Of a stretch of 64,000 bases of DNA, positions 37,012 to 44,904 are shown piece by piece (within the stretch, counting starts at the first letter, position 1; every line of letters starts with the position of its first letter). The position numbers and the translations under genes were made by a program. The DNA is from Luteimonas sp. S4-F44. GTDB taxonomy: Bacteria; Pseudomonadota; Gammaproteobacteria; Xanthomonadales; Xanthomonadaceae. The notes beneath the pieces are model-generated. The model was not told where the DNA came from. It saw nothing but the letters and a program-made list of their open reading frames with translations, and searched no databases. The stretch covers positions 1,736,001-1,800,000 of the forward strand of contig NZ_CP093340.1 of NCBI RefSeq assembly GCF_022637415.1. Direction: 5' to 3'.

Positions 37012-37418
37012 CAGCGGCCCATGCTCAAGGTGGCGACGGCCAGTTCCTTGGCGGTGTTCATCATCTCCACGCCGGCCTGGTAGCTGCGCGAGGCGGAGAT
37101 CAGATTGACCATCTGCGAGACCGGGTCGACATCGGGCGCGTACACATAGCCCTGGGCATCGGCGAGCGGGTGACCGGGTTCGTAGCGCTGGATCGGCGGG
37201 GTGTCGCGCTCGACGATGCCGGCGACCTGTACGCCGGTCAGCGCCGGGTCGCTGGCATGCGCGCTGGCGCGGAACACCGGCTCGAGCGGCCGGTAGACCT
37301 GCTCGGGCGAGCCGGCGACCGAGTCGGCGTTGGCGAGGTTGCTGGCCAGCGTGCTCAGGCGGACCGATTGGGCCTGCATGGCCGAACCGGCGACATCGAA
37401 GATCGGCAGGTTGCTCAT
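37011..37418 (-). CDS. flgC: Proximal rod protein FlgC
   Basis: 135 residues, typical size. Motifs: SVRLSTLASNLANADSVAGSP at the N-terminus and DPVSQMVNLISASRSYQAGVEMMNTAKEL at the C-terminus. It lies 3 bp after flgB. Confidence 0.96.
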   Translation of the reverse strand: MSNLPIFDVAGSAMQAQSVRLSTLASNLANADSVAGSPEQVYRPLEPVFRASAHASDPALTGVQVAGIVERDTPPIQRYEPGHPLADAQGYVYAPDVDPVSQMVNLISASRSYQAGVEMMNTAKELAVATLSMGR

Positions 37419-37421
37419 CGG

Positions 37422-37829
37422 TTACTGTCCGGTGATGGCGGTCAGCAGGGTGCGGACCTTGGATTCGAGGAAGCTCAGCGAGGCGCGGTACTCCAGCGCC
37501 GCGCGGCCGTAGGCGGCGCGCTCGGCATCGGGATCGACACTGTTGCCGTCGAGGCTGGCCTGGGCGGCGGCGCGTGCGACCTCGAATGGCGCCAAGGCGT
37601 CGGCGCCCGGCAGCGGGATGTGGTCGGCGCGCTCGCGCAAGGGCGACTGCCCACCGGCTTCGCGTGTGCGCGCGGCGGCGGCCAGTGCGGCGTTGAAGTC
37701 GAGGTCGCGTGCCTGGAAGCCAGGCGTGTCGGCGTTGGCCAGGTTGCTGGCGATGAGCTTCATCCGCTGCTCGCGCAGCGGCAGCGCATCGGCCTGCAGC
37801 CCGAGATAGGACGAGATCGGATTGGACAT
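37422..37829 (-). CDS. flgB: Proximal rod protein FlgB
   Basis: 135 residues with the segment REQRMKLIASNLANADTPGFQARDLDF and the C-terminal ALEYRASLSFLESKVRTLLTAI. It is the first gene of the flgBCDE operon and has a perfect sigma-54 site 33-48 bp upstream. Confidence 0.96.
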   Translation of the reverse strand: MSNPISSYLGLQADALPLREQRMKLIASNLANADTPGFQARDLDFNAALAAAARTREAGGQSPLRERADHIPLPGADALAPFEVARAAAQASLDGNSVDPDAERAAYGRAALEYRASLSFLESKVRTLLTAITGQ

Positions 37830-37861
37830 GGTCGGCCTCCGGCGGAGTTCGCCGGTGACCG

Positions 37862-37877
37862 TGCAAGCGGCGTGCCA
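37862..37877 (-). promoter_or_regulatory. sigma-54 promoter of flgB
   Basis: Minus strand TGGCACG-N4-TTGCA, full consensus match, pointing to flgBCDE. Confidence 0.85.
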
Positions 37878-37907
37878 AGGCCTGCGGCGCAGCGGCCGCG
37901 GCTGGGC

Positions 37908-38867
37908 TCAGGCGGCGACGAGTCGTCCGCCAGCCGCGTCGGCGACCTCATGCAGGCGCTTGAGCACCTCGTCGGCGAGGTCGTGCGGGCTGTATTTGGC
38001 GACGAACGCATTCGCGCCCACGCTTTGCACCATCGAGGTGTTGAACACGCCCGACAAGGAGGTGTGCAGCAGCACGTACAGATCGGCCAGGCCGGGGTGG
38101 CGACGGATTTCCGTCGTCAGCGTGTAACCGTCCATCGCCGGCATCTCGATATCGGAGACGATCATCGCGTAGCGCTGCGAGGGCGGCTCGCCGGCCGCAT
38201 GCAGCTGCAGCAGGTGGTCGAGCGCCTGGCGGCCGTCGGACAGCAGCGTCACCCCGACGCCGAGCTGGTCGAGCACGCTGCGGATCTGCTGGCGCGCGAC
38301 CCGCGAATCGTCGACCACCAGCACCTGCATCGGCGGCGCGTCGGCCGGCAGCGCGTAGTCCGGGGACAGATCGGCGTCCATCCGCGCCTGTGAGATGTCG
38401 GCCAGCACGCTTTCCACGTCGATCACCTGGATCAACTCGCCCTGGTAGCGCGTGACCGCGGTCAGATAGCCGCCATCGGCGCCGAGGTCCGGCGGCGGGT
38501 GCACGTCCTCGACCGCGATGTTGACGATGCGCTCGACCCCGCTGACCAGAAAGCCCTGGACCGAGCGGTTGAACTCGGTGACCACCAGGTAGCCGGGCGG
38601 GGCATCGTCGCTGCGTTCGGGATGGCCGATCGCGACCCCCAGGTCGAGCACCGGCACGCTGCGACCGCGCACGTCGGCGACGCCGGCGAACTGCGCCGGC
38701 AGTCCCGGCACCCGGAACAGATGCGGTCGGCGCAGGACTTCCTGCACCTTGAACACGTTGACGCCAAAAACCTGACGTCCGCCGAGACGGAACAGCAGCA
38801 GCGCCAGCCGGTTGTGGCCGGCGAGGCGGGTACGCTGGTCGATGCGGTCGAGCAGATCCTGCGACAT
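37908..38867 (-). CDS. cheV: Chemotaxis protein CheV (CheW-REC fusion)
   Basis: 319 residues. Residues 1-165 are a CheW-like coupling domain (LLDRIDQRTRLAGHNRLALLLFRLG); residues about 180-305 are a receiver domain (VLVVDDSRVARQQIRSVLDQLG, phospho-acceptor Asp in MIVSDIEMPAMDGY). CheV couples receptors to CheA and adapts by phosphorylation. ATG at 38867 matches the family start. Its sigma-28 -10 box ends only 7 bp before the ATG, which predicts a leaderless or nearly leaderless mRNA. Confidence 0.95.
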   Translation of the reverse strand: MSQDLLDRIDQRTRLAGHNRLALLLFRLGGRQVFGVNVFKVQEVLRRPHLFRVPGLPAQFAGVADVRGRSVPVLDLGVAIGHPERSDDAPPGYLVVTEFNRSVQGFLVSGVERIVNIAVEDVHPPPDLGADGGYLTAVTRYQGELIQVIDVESVLADISQARMDADLSPDYALPADAPPMQVLVVDDSRVARQQIRSVLDQLGVGVTLLSDGRQALDHLLQLHAAGEPPSQRYAMIVSDIEMPAMDGYTLTTEIRRHPGLADLYVLLHTSLSGVFNTSMVQSVGANAFVAKYSPHDLADEVLKRLHEVADAAGGRLVAA

Positions 38868-38874
38868 GCCTGCG

Positions 38875-38901
38875 GTATCGGCCCGGGGGCCGGCGACTTG
38901 A
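38875..38901 (-). promoter_or_regulatory. sigma-28 promoter of cheV
   Basis: Minus strand TCAAGTCG-N11-GCCGATAC with exact FliA spacing. The 3' edge of the -10 box is 7 bp from the cheV ATG. Confidence 0.72.
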
Positions 38902-38920
38902 GCCGAAGGTCGATGCACGC

Positions 38921-38936
38921 CGGCACGCCGCTTGCA
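38921..38936 (+). promoter_or_regulatory. sigma-54 promoter of flgA
   Basis: Plus strand CGGCACG-N4-TTGCA with GG and GC 10 nt apart, 38 bp before the flgA ATG and back to back with the cheV sigma-28 site. Confidence 0.8.
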
Positions 38937-38973
38937 TCGCCGGCACTATCTGTTCGTCCGAGAGAGCCCCGCC

Positions 38974-39651
38974 ATGACCGCCTGCCTGCTGCGTCCCGCC
39001 AGAACGGCCTGGCGCCTGGCCGCCGCGCTGCTGGTATGCGCCGCAGCCGTCTCGGTCGTGGCGTCGGATGCCTTCCAATCGGTCGACGCGATCCGCCTGG
39101 CGGCACTGTCGGCGGTCGAAGGCGGCGAGGCCGAGGCCGCGCTCGACCCGGCCCTGCGCATGCCGCGCTGCGCCGAGCCGCTGCAAGCCACCCGTAGCGG
39201 CGGCGCTACCGTCGAGGTGAGTTGCCCGGCCGGTTGGCGGCTGTACGTGCCGGTCCGCGTGCGGCGCAGCCAGACCGTGCTGGTGCTGGCGCGCGGCGTG
39301 GCTGCAGGTCAGACGATCGCGGCCGATGACCTCATTGCCGAACGCCGCGACGGCGCGCGTGTGGCCGGCGCCGCGGTGGCCGATCCCGCCGAGGCCATCG
39401 GTCGCAGCGCCCGCCGCACACTGCTCGCCGGCAGCGTGCTGACCGCAGGCGACCTGGTGGCGCCGCGGCTGGTGCGCCGTGGCGACACCATCGCCCTGGT
39501 CTCGCGCCAGGCCGGCATCGAGGTGCGCATGGCCGGTCGCGCACTCGGCGACGCCGGCGAGCGCGAGCGGGTCAGCGTCGAGAACCTGTCCTCGCGCCGG
39601 GTGGTGCAGGGCATCGTCGACCCGTCGGGCGATGTGGTCGTCGGACGCTGA
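38974..39651 (+). CDS. flgA: Flagellar P-ring assembly chaperone FlgA
   Basis: 225 residues with a signal peptide at about 1-30 (TAWRLAAALLVCAAAVSVVAS) and the SAF-type domain (LARGVAAGQTIAADDLIAERRD, then GDTIALVSRQAGIEVRMAG). It escorts FlgI in the periplasm. The ATG at 38974 is used because an upstream in-frame ATG at 38932 lies inside the sigma-54 promoter. Confidence 0.94.
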   Translation: MTACLLRPARTAWRLAAALLVCAAAVSVVASDAFQSVDAIRLAALSAVEGGEAEAALDPALRMPRCAEPLQATRSGGATVEVSCPAGWRLYVPVRVRRSQTVLVLARGVAAGQTIAADDLIAERRDGARVAGAAVADPAEAIGRSARRTLLAGSVLTAGDLVAPRLVRRGDTIALVSRQAGIEVRMAGRALGDAGERERVSVENLSSRRVVQGIVDPSGDVVVGR

Positions 39652-39688
39652 CCGATGCGGCGACCCGACACCGCGCGCCGATCGGCGC

Positions 39689-39715
39689 TAAAGCTCCGCG
39701 GACGGCGGCCGATAC
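39689..39715 (+). promoter_or_regulatory. sigma-28 promoter of flgM
   Basis: Plus strand TAAAGCTC-N11-GCCGATAC with exact spacing, 43 bp upstream of the flgM ATG. It gives flgM the feedback control by its own target FliA. Confidence 0.83.
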
Positions 39716-39758
39716 CGTCCACGAACCCATTCACGCACTTCGTGTCAGGATCCCTGCC

Positions 39759-40076
39759 ATGACCCACAAGATCGATGGACTCCAGTCGCCGACCGTCCGC
39801 AGTGCCGCGTCCGTGGCCGGCGCCCAGGTGGCCCGCGCCGGTGACAGCCGCGACAAGGCGGTCGAAGCCGCCAGCGCCACGGCCGGTGACAGCCTGCGCC
39901 TGACCGGCGAGGCGACCGGCCTGCAGGCGTTGCAGCGCGACCTCTCGACGCGGCCGGCGTTCGATGAGCCGCGCGTCCAGGCCTTGCGCGAGGCGATCGC
40001 CTCGGGCAGCTACCGCGTCGACGCCGAGGCGATCGCCTCGCGGATGCTCGATCTCGACGCCCGCCTGGACGGCTGA
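39759..40076 (+). CDS. flgM: Anti-sigma-28 factor FlgM
   Basis: 105 residues. The N-terminal half is disordered (MTHKIDGLQSPTVRSAAS); the C-terminal half has the FliA-binding helices (EPRVQALREAIASGSYRVDAEAIASRMLDLD). It is exported through the finished hook, freeing FliA. It is 4 bp before flgN. Confidence 0.93.
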   Translation: MTHKIDGLQSPTVRSAASVAGAQVARAGDSRDKAVEAASATAGDSLRLTGEATGLQALQRDLSTRPAFDEPRVQALREAIASGSYRVDAEAIASRMLDLDARLDG

Positions 40077-40080
40077 TCCG

Positions 40081-40416
40081 ATGACGGCGGCACAGGACAG
40101 CCTGGCCCGTCTTGCGAGCGCGCTCGCCGACGAACGCGAGGCGCTGATCTGCCACGATGTCGGCGCGCTGATGCGCTCGACCCAGGACAAGATCGTCGCG
40201 CTGCGCGAGCTCGAGCGCTGCCCGGCTGGCGAACTGGCCGGTCCGCTGGCCGAACTGAGCGAACTCAATCGCGCCAACGGCGCGCTGCTTGCCCGCCGCC
40301 GCCGTGAGGTGAACTGGGCGCTTCGGCATCTCGGCCGCACCGAAAGCCTGCCCGGCTACGACGCACAGGGCCGCGCCGAGCGCGATTGCCGCAGCCGCGA
40401 GCTCGCGGTCGCCTAA
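40081..40416 (+). CDS. flgN: FlgK/FlgL export chaperone FlgN
   Basis: 111-residue helical protein (LARLASALADEREALICHDVGAL ... ELSELNRANGALLARRRREVNWAL), the size and place of FlgN after flgM. It holds FlgK and FlgL before export. ATG at 40081 is chosen as the only start giving a FlgN-sized protein; the longer frame from 39964 is a flgM shadow. Confidence 0.88.
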   Translation: MTAAQDSLARLASALADEREALICHDVGALMRSTQDKIVALRELERCPAGELAGPLAELSELNRANGALLARRRREVNWALRHLGRTESLPGYDAQGRAERDCRSRELAVA

Positions 40417-40511
40417 GCGCTCGCCGCCTCCGGTTAGAATCGCCGGGCGTCCGTAGCCGGCTCTTTGCAGTGCCTCCGATTTCCGATCCTGTCGCCGCAC
40501 CGCCTCCGACC

Positions 40512-41681
40512 ATGCCCACTTCGGTCCTGTCCTGTATCGAGGAGGGCGTCTACCTCTACGGCGGCGACGGTCGCCTGCTTTATGCCAACCCCACCGGCGA
40601 TGCCTTGCAACGCCTGCATCCGACCTGGGCCGACGACGCGTGCCGGCTTGATGCGTTGCTGCCGGCGCAGGCGCTGGAGCAGGCCGAGACCATCGGCCGC
40701 TGGCGCGACCAGATCGCCTTCGGCGAAGGTATCCAGGTCGCCGCGCGCCTGTATCGGCTGGCAGCCGATGACGGGCGCTATCTGCTGGTGCTGCAGGATC
40801 CGGCCCGGCCGCGGCGGGGCGACGACGAATTGCTACAGCGCCACCGCGAGCTCAACGTCCGCTTCAATGCGGCGCAGGAGCAACTGCTGCAGGCCGAAAA
40901 GCTGGCCTCGATCGGCCAGTTGGCGGCCGGCGTCGCGCACGAAATCAACAACCCGATCGGCTACGTGCACTCCAATCTCGGCAGCCTGCAGGAGTACGTC
41001 GGCAACCTGTTCGCGCTGATCGACGTCTACGAACGCGCGCTGCGGACCGACGACCCGCAGGCGATGCGCGCGGAGATCGACGCCACCCGCGAACGCCTGG
41101 ACATCGACTTCATCAGCCGCGACCTGCCGCAACTGTTGACCGAGTCGCGCCAGGGCATCGAGCGGGTCACGCGTATCGTCCGCGACCTGCGTGACTTCTC
41201 GCGCTCGGACCGCGAGCACGCCTGGCGTCTGGCCGATCTCCACGCCGGCCTCGAATCGACGATCAACATCGTCTGGAACGAACTGCGCTACAAGGCCACG
41301 CTGGAGAAGGACTACGGCACGCTGCCGATGGTCGAGTGCCTGCAGTCCGAGCTCAATCAGGTGTTCATGAACCTGCTGCTTAACGCCGGGCAGGCGATCG
41401 AAACCCAAGGCACCATCGCCGTGCGCACCGGGCACGACGGCGAGGAGGTCTGGGTGGAGATCGCCGATACCGGCAACGGCATTCCGGCCGAGATGCTGCA
41501 GCGGATCTTCGATCCGTTCTTCACCACCAAGCCGGTGGGCAAGGGCACGGGCTTGGGTCTGTCGATCTCCTACGGCATCGTCGCCAAGCACCACGGCCGG
41601 ATCGAGGTCGACAGTACGCCGGGCGCCGGCAGCCGATTCCGCATCGTACTGCCGGTGCGTCAGCCGGGCGCACACGCCTGA
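40512..41681 (+). CDS. ravA: PAS-domain histidine kinase, RavA-like
   Basis: 389 residues, no membrane span. A PAS-like region at residues 1-100 ([23 protein letters not shown]) is followed by a coiled linker, a His-box [19 protein letters not shown] and an ATPase domain ([33 protein letters not shown]). It is convergent with the GGDEF-EAL-REC gene, stops 18 bp apart, as in the Xanthomonas RavA/RavR pair, so that protein is the likely partner. A -10 like TTAGAAT lies at 40434-40440. An in-frame GTG at 40470 could be the true start. Confidence 0.82.
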   Translation: MPTSVLSCIEEGVYLYGGDGRLLYANPTGDALQRLHPTWADDACRLDALLPAQALEQAETIGRWRDQIAFGEGIQVAARLYRLAADDGRYLLVLQDPARPRRGDDELLQRHRELNVRFNAAQEQLLQAEKLASIGQLAAGVAHEINNPIGYVHSNLGSLQEYVGNLFALIDVYERALRTDDPQAMRAEIDATRERLDIDFISRDLPQLLTESRQGIERVTRIVRDLRDFSRSDREHAWRLADLHAGLESTINIVWNELRYKATLEKDYGTLPMVECLQSELNQVFMNLLLNAGQAIETQGTIAVRTGHDGEEVWVEIADTGNGIPAEMLQRIFDPFFTTKPVGKGTGLGLSISYGIVAKHHGRIEVDSTPGAGSRFRIVLPVRQPGAHA

Positions 41682-41699
41682 GTCAGCCTGGCGCTGCGC

Positions 41700-43409
41700 T
41701 CACTCTGCGCTGTCGCGCCCACTCTGCATGTCGTAGGTCCTGAACGCTTGGCGGATGTGGTCGCGCAGCACGTTGTCATCCCAGGGTTTGGTCAAGAACC
41801 GGTAGATCGCACCGCGGTTGATCGCCTCGGTCACCGTGGCCAGGTCGGTGTAGCCCGAGAGCACCAGGCGGATGGTGTCGGGATAGAGCATCTTCACCCG
41901 GCCCAGGAACTCGGTGCCGTCCATCTCCGACATGCGCTGGTCGGACAGAATCACCTGCACCTCGTTGGTCGCCAGCAGGCCGAACGCATCGCGCACGTTG
42001 CCGGCGGCCAGGATCCGGTAACCGTCGCGGCGGAACAGCCGCACCAACGCCCGCAGCACGTTCTCCTCGTCATCGACGAGCAGCAGCGTGCGATGCGATT
42101 TGGTCGCAGTGAACAGTTCCGGACGCAGATAGCGGCGACGCAGCGCCTGGCCCGCGGTCTCGGCGCTCATCGGCTCGCCGAACAGATACCCCTGGAAGTA
42201 GTCGCAGTCGGCCCGGCGCAGGAAGCCGAGCTGGGCTTCGGTCTCCACACCGTTGGCGATCACCTTCATGCCCAACTGGTGGCCCATCGCGATCAGCGCG
42301 CGGACGATCGCGGTTTCGCGGCTGCCCGCAGGCGCGGCGTTGATGAAACTGCGGTCGATCTTGAGGATATCGGCCGGATAGCGCACCAGCGCGCCCAGGC
42401 TGGCGTCGCCCGTGCCGAAGTTGTCGAGCGTGACCCCGATGCCTTCGTGGCGTAGCGTCGAGACCGCGCGATGGACGACATCGATGTTCGCCCCCAGCGC
42501 CCGCTCGTTGAGCTCGAGCACCAGCGACGAGGTCGGCAGGCCGGCCTGCTGCATGCGGCCCAGCAGTCGGTCGACGAACGCCGGATCGAGCAACTGCTGC
42601 GTGGTGACGTTCATGCCGACGAAGAAATCGTCGAAGCCCTGCTCGCGCCAGGCGCGGATCTGCGCGACCACGCGATCGAGCATCCAGTTGCCGATCTGCA
42701 GGATCGCGCCGATCCGCTCGGCGGTCGGCAGGAAGCGTTCGGGGAGCAGCAGGCCGAGTGTCGGCGACTGCCAGCGCAGCAGCGCCTCCATGCCGATCAC
42801 GCGCCCGTCGCGGGCGCTGATCTTGGGTTGGTAACGCAGCCGGAATTCGCCATTGGGCAGCGCCTCGAGAATCTGCCGACCGATGCCGTTCTCGCCCTGG
42901 CTGCGATCGGCAGCCGCATTGCTGTGCAGTTGGACGTGTTCGTAGACCGCATGCGAGGCCCGGCGCACAGCGTTCTCGGCCAGTTGCAGCAGGATTGAGG
43001 GCTCGGTGCCGTGCTGCGGGCACAGGCTCACGCCGACCTTGGCATCGAGGAAGAGCGTGTAAGGCAGGACTTCGAGCGGACGCTCGATCTCCTCGACCAG
43101 GGCTTCAGCCAGTGTCTGCGCCGAGGCCGGGGCGTCGTCGGGGAGCCAGGCGGCGACGACGAACTCGTCGCTGCCGTGGCGCCACACCGTGCCCTGTTCG
43201 CCCAGGCTGGCCTGCAGTCGAGCGCCGACCGCCTCGAGCGCAGCGTCGCCGACGTCCGCGCCCATGTTCTGGTTCACCGAGACGAAGTGGTCGATGTCCA
43301 CATGCAGCACCGCCAGCGCGCCGCCGCGGGTCCTGGCGTCGCGGATCATCCGCGCCAGGGCAGGGTGGCCGGCACCCAGACGTTCCAGTGGCGCAGAGAG
43401 AAGCGGCAT
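41700..43409 (-). CDS. ravR: GGDEF-EAL-REC signalling protein, RavR-like, with altered EAL catalytic residues
   Basis: 569 residues in an unusual order: GGDEF (about 1-165), EAL (about 175-425), receiver (about 440-560, phospho-acceptor D490 in ILSDQRM). The GGDEF motif is GSDEF (79-83), probably inactive. In the EAL domain EAL itself (208-210) and K350 of LKIDRSF are kept. However, the metal/catalytic pair DD is D329-N330, and the AEGVE motif is ANGVE with N386 in place of Glu. Loss of c-di-GMP hydrolysis is therefore likely. The domain order is that of Xanthomonas RavR, which controls virulence and c-di-GMP turnover. Confidence 0.85.
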   Translation of the reverse strand: MPLLSAPLERLGAGHPALARMIRDARTRGGALAVLHVDIDHFVSVNQNMGADVGDAALEAVGARLQASLGEQGTVWRHGSDEFVVAAWLPDDAPASAQTLAEALVEEIERPLEVLPYTLFLDAKVGVSLCPQHGTEPSILLQLAENAVRRASHAVYEHVQLHSNAAADRSQGENGIGRQILEALPNGEFRLRYQPKISARDGRVIGMEALLRWQSPTLGLLLPERFLPTAERIGAILQIGNWMLDRVVAQIRAWREQGFDDFFVGMNVTTQQLLDPAFVDRLLGRMQQAGLPTSSLVLELNERALGANIDVVHRAVSTLRHEGIGVTLDNFGTGDASLGALVRYPADILKIDRSFINAAPAGSRETAIVRALIAMGHQLGMKVIANGVETEAQLGFLRRADCDYFQGYLFGEPMSAETAGQALRRRYLRPELFTATKSHRTLLLVDDEENVLRALVRLFRRDGYRILAAGNVRDAFGLLATNEVQVILSDQRMSEMDGTEFLGRVKMLYPDTIRLVLSGYTDLATVTEAINRGAIYRFLTKPWDDNVLRDHIRQAFRTYDMQSGRDSAE

Positions 43410-43438
43410 CGTGGAATTCTACCGGCTGGCCGCCGCGG

Positions 43439-44776
43439 TCACGGCGCCGCCTGCACGTCGTAGGGCAGCCGCGCCTCGATCCGGGTGCCGCCGGTGCGCG
43501 ATGAGGCCGCGTCCAGGTGGCCGCCGACGCTTTGCGCACGTTCGCGCATGATCACCAGGCCCAGCCCTTTCGGTGTGGCGTCGGGAAAGCCGACGCCGTC
43601 GTCGCCGACATGCAGGCACAACGCGCCGGCATCTTCGTACAGCCGCAATGCGACCCGGCTCGCCCGCGCGTGCCGGACGATGTTGGTCAGCGCTTCCTGC
43701 GCGATCCGAAAACACGCCTGCTCGACCTCGCGGGCCGGCCGGCGCGCCAACGTCGCGACCTCGACCTCGGCCTGCAGGGCGGCGTTGCGCAGCTGCCGCT
43801 CCGCGTGTGCGCGCAGCGCGGCTTCCAGACCCAGCGCGTCGAGCTGCGGCGGACGCAGCAGCACCGAAATGTCGCGCAAGCGCTCGATGGTCGCATCGGC
43901 CAGCGTCGCGATGTCCTCCAGGTCGTCGCGGCGGCGCAGCGCGTCGGTCTCGACCAAGGCGCTGCCGGCGGCCAGCTTCATCGCGGTGACCGATTGCCCG
44001 ACATCGTCGTGCAACTCGCGCGAGATCGCGCGTCGCTCGTCTTCCTGCAGCGTGAACATGCGCGCCGCGAGCGCGCGCAGTTCGGCGTTGCTGGCGGCCA
44101 GGGCATCGCGCATCCGCTCCACCTCGCTCAGGTCGCGCAATACCACCAGCACGCACTCGGTGTCTTCATAGCGCGTGCGGCTGGCGGTCAGCGAGGCACG
44201 AAAGCCGGTCGCGTCCTGTCGCCGCATGCGCGGGGCCAAGGCGGCGCTCATGTGCTCGGGATCGGAGAGCAGCGCATCGAATGCCGCCCGGTCCTCGTCT
44301 GCGACCAGCGTCGCGACGGCGACGCCGGTCATCGAGCCGGGGTAGCCGAACGCGGCCGCACAGGCGGCATTGGCGTGGCGGACCTGGCCGCCAGTGACCA
44401 GCAGCGTGCCGTCGGGCAATCGCTCCAGCAGGTCGCGCAGTTCCCGGTCGCGCTCGATACGCCGGGCGCCGGCCAACGCGCGCGCGTGGTCTCGGACCAG
44501 GGTGTCGGCCTGGCGTCGCAGCCACCAGCCGGGCAGGCCGGTCGCCGGAATCAGCAGCAGCGCGGCGACCAGCAGCCGGCCGTCAAACGGTCCAGCAGCG
44601 GGCAGCGACGCGGGCAGCACGGCGCAGACTGCGAGCCACGCCAGCCCGCCGAGCAGGCAACCCAGCCAGACGCGGCGACCGAATGCGGCGAATCGGCGAC
44701 GCAACGCCTCGTCCTGGCGCCGCGCGGCGCGGACGTTCCTGTTTCCCGACCCCATTTGATCGACTGCCCCGTACAT
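43439..44776 (-). CDS. NarX/UhpB-type membrane histidine kinase with PAS domain
   Basis: 445 residues. Two membrane spans lie at about 34-55 and 65-82 with a very short periplasmic loop. A PAS domain follows (RELRDLLERLPDGTLLVTGGQ), then a HisKA_3 dimerisation domain (DERRAISRELHDDVGQSVTAMK) and an ATPase domain (ACFRIAQEALTNIVRHA, GDDGVGFP, GLGLVIMRERA). Such kinases pair with LuxR-type regulators; none is adjacent, but an orphan one is at 21574-22206. ATG at 44776 or 44755 are both possible starts. Confidence 0.85.
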   Translation of the reverse strand: MYGAVDQMGSGNRNVRAARRQDEALRRRFAAFGRRVWLGCLLGGLAWLAVCAVLPASLPAAGPFDGRLLVAALLLIPATGLPGWWLRRQADTLVRDHARALAGARRIERDRELRDLLERLPDGTLLVTGGQVRHANAACAAAFGYPGSMTGVAVATLVADEDRAAFDALLSDPEHMSAALAPRMRRQDATGFRASLTASRTRYEDTECVLVVLRDLSEVERMRDALAASNAELRALAARMFTLQEDERRAISRELHDDVGQSVTAMKLAAGSALVETDALRRRDDLEDIATLADATIERLRDISVLLRPPQLDALGLEAALRAHAERQLRNAALQAEVEVATLARRPAREVEQACFRIAQEALTNIVRHARASRVALRLYEDAGALCLHVGDDGVGFPDATPKGLGLVIMRERAQSVGGHLDAASSRTGGTRIEARLPYDVQAAP

Positions 44777-44815
44777 CGTTCGCCCACGAGTCTACCGGGC
44801 TGTTTTTGACAGCGC

Positions 44816-44842
44816 TCAATTTCGTCCCACGGTCGCCGCTAA
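44816..44842 (+). promoter_or_regulatory. sigma-28 promoter of the PAS-GGDEF-EAL gene
   Basis: Plus strand TCAATTTC-N11-GCCGCTAA, exact FliA spacing and 7 of 8 matches in the -10 element. It is 62 bp upstream of the gene's ATG. Confidence 0.7.
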
Positions 44843-44904
44843 CGGACGGTGAGCCAAGTCGCGATCCGCGACCTACCAAGCCGACACGGAGCGAAGCGGT
44901 CCAG

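Noticed and set aside
36343..37878. 511-residue frame containing flgD
   Set aside because: The part upstream of ATG 37011 is antisense-like shadow of flgC and flgB; only the last 222 residues are FlgD.
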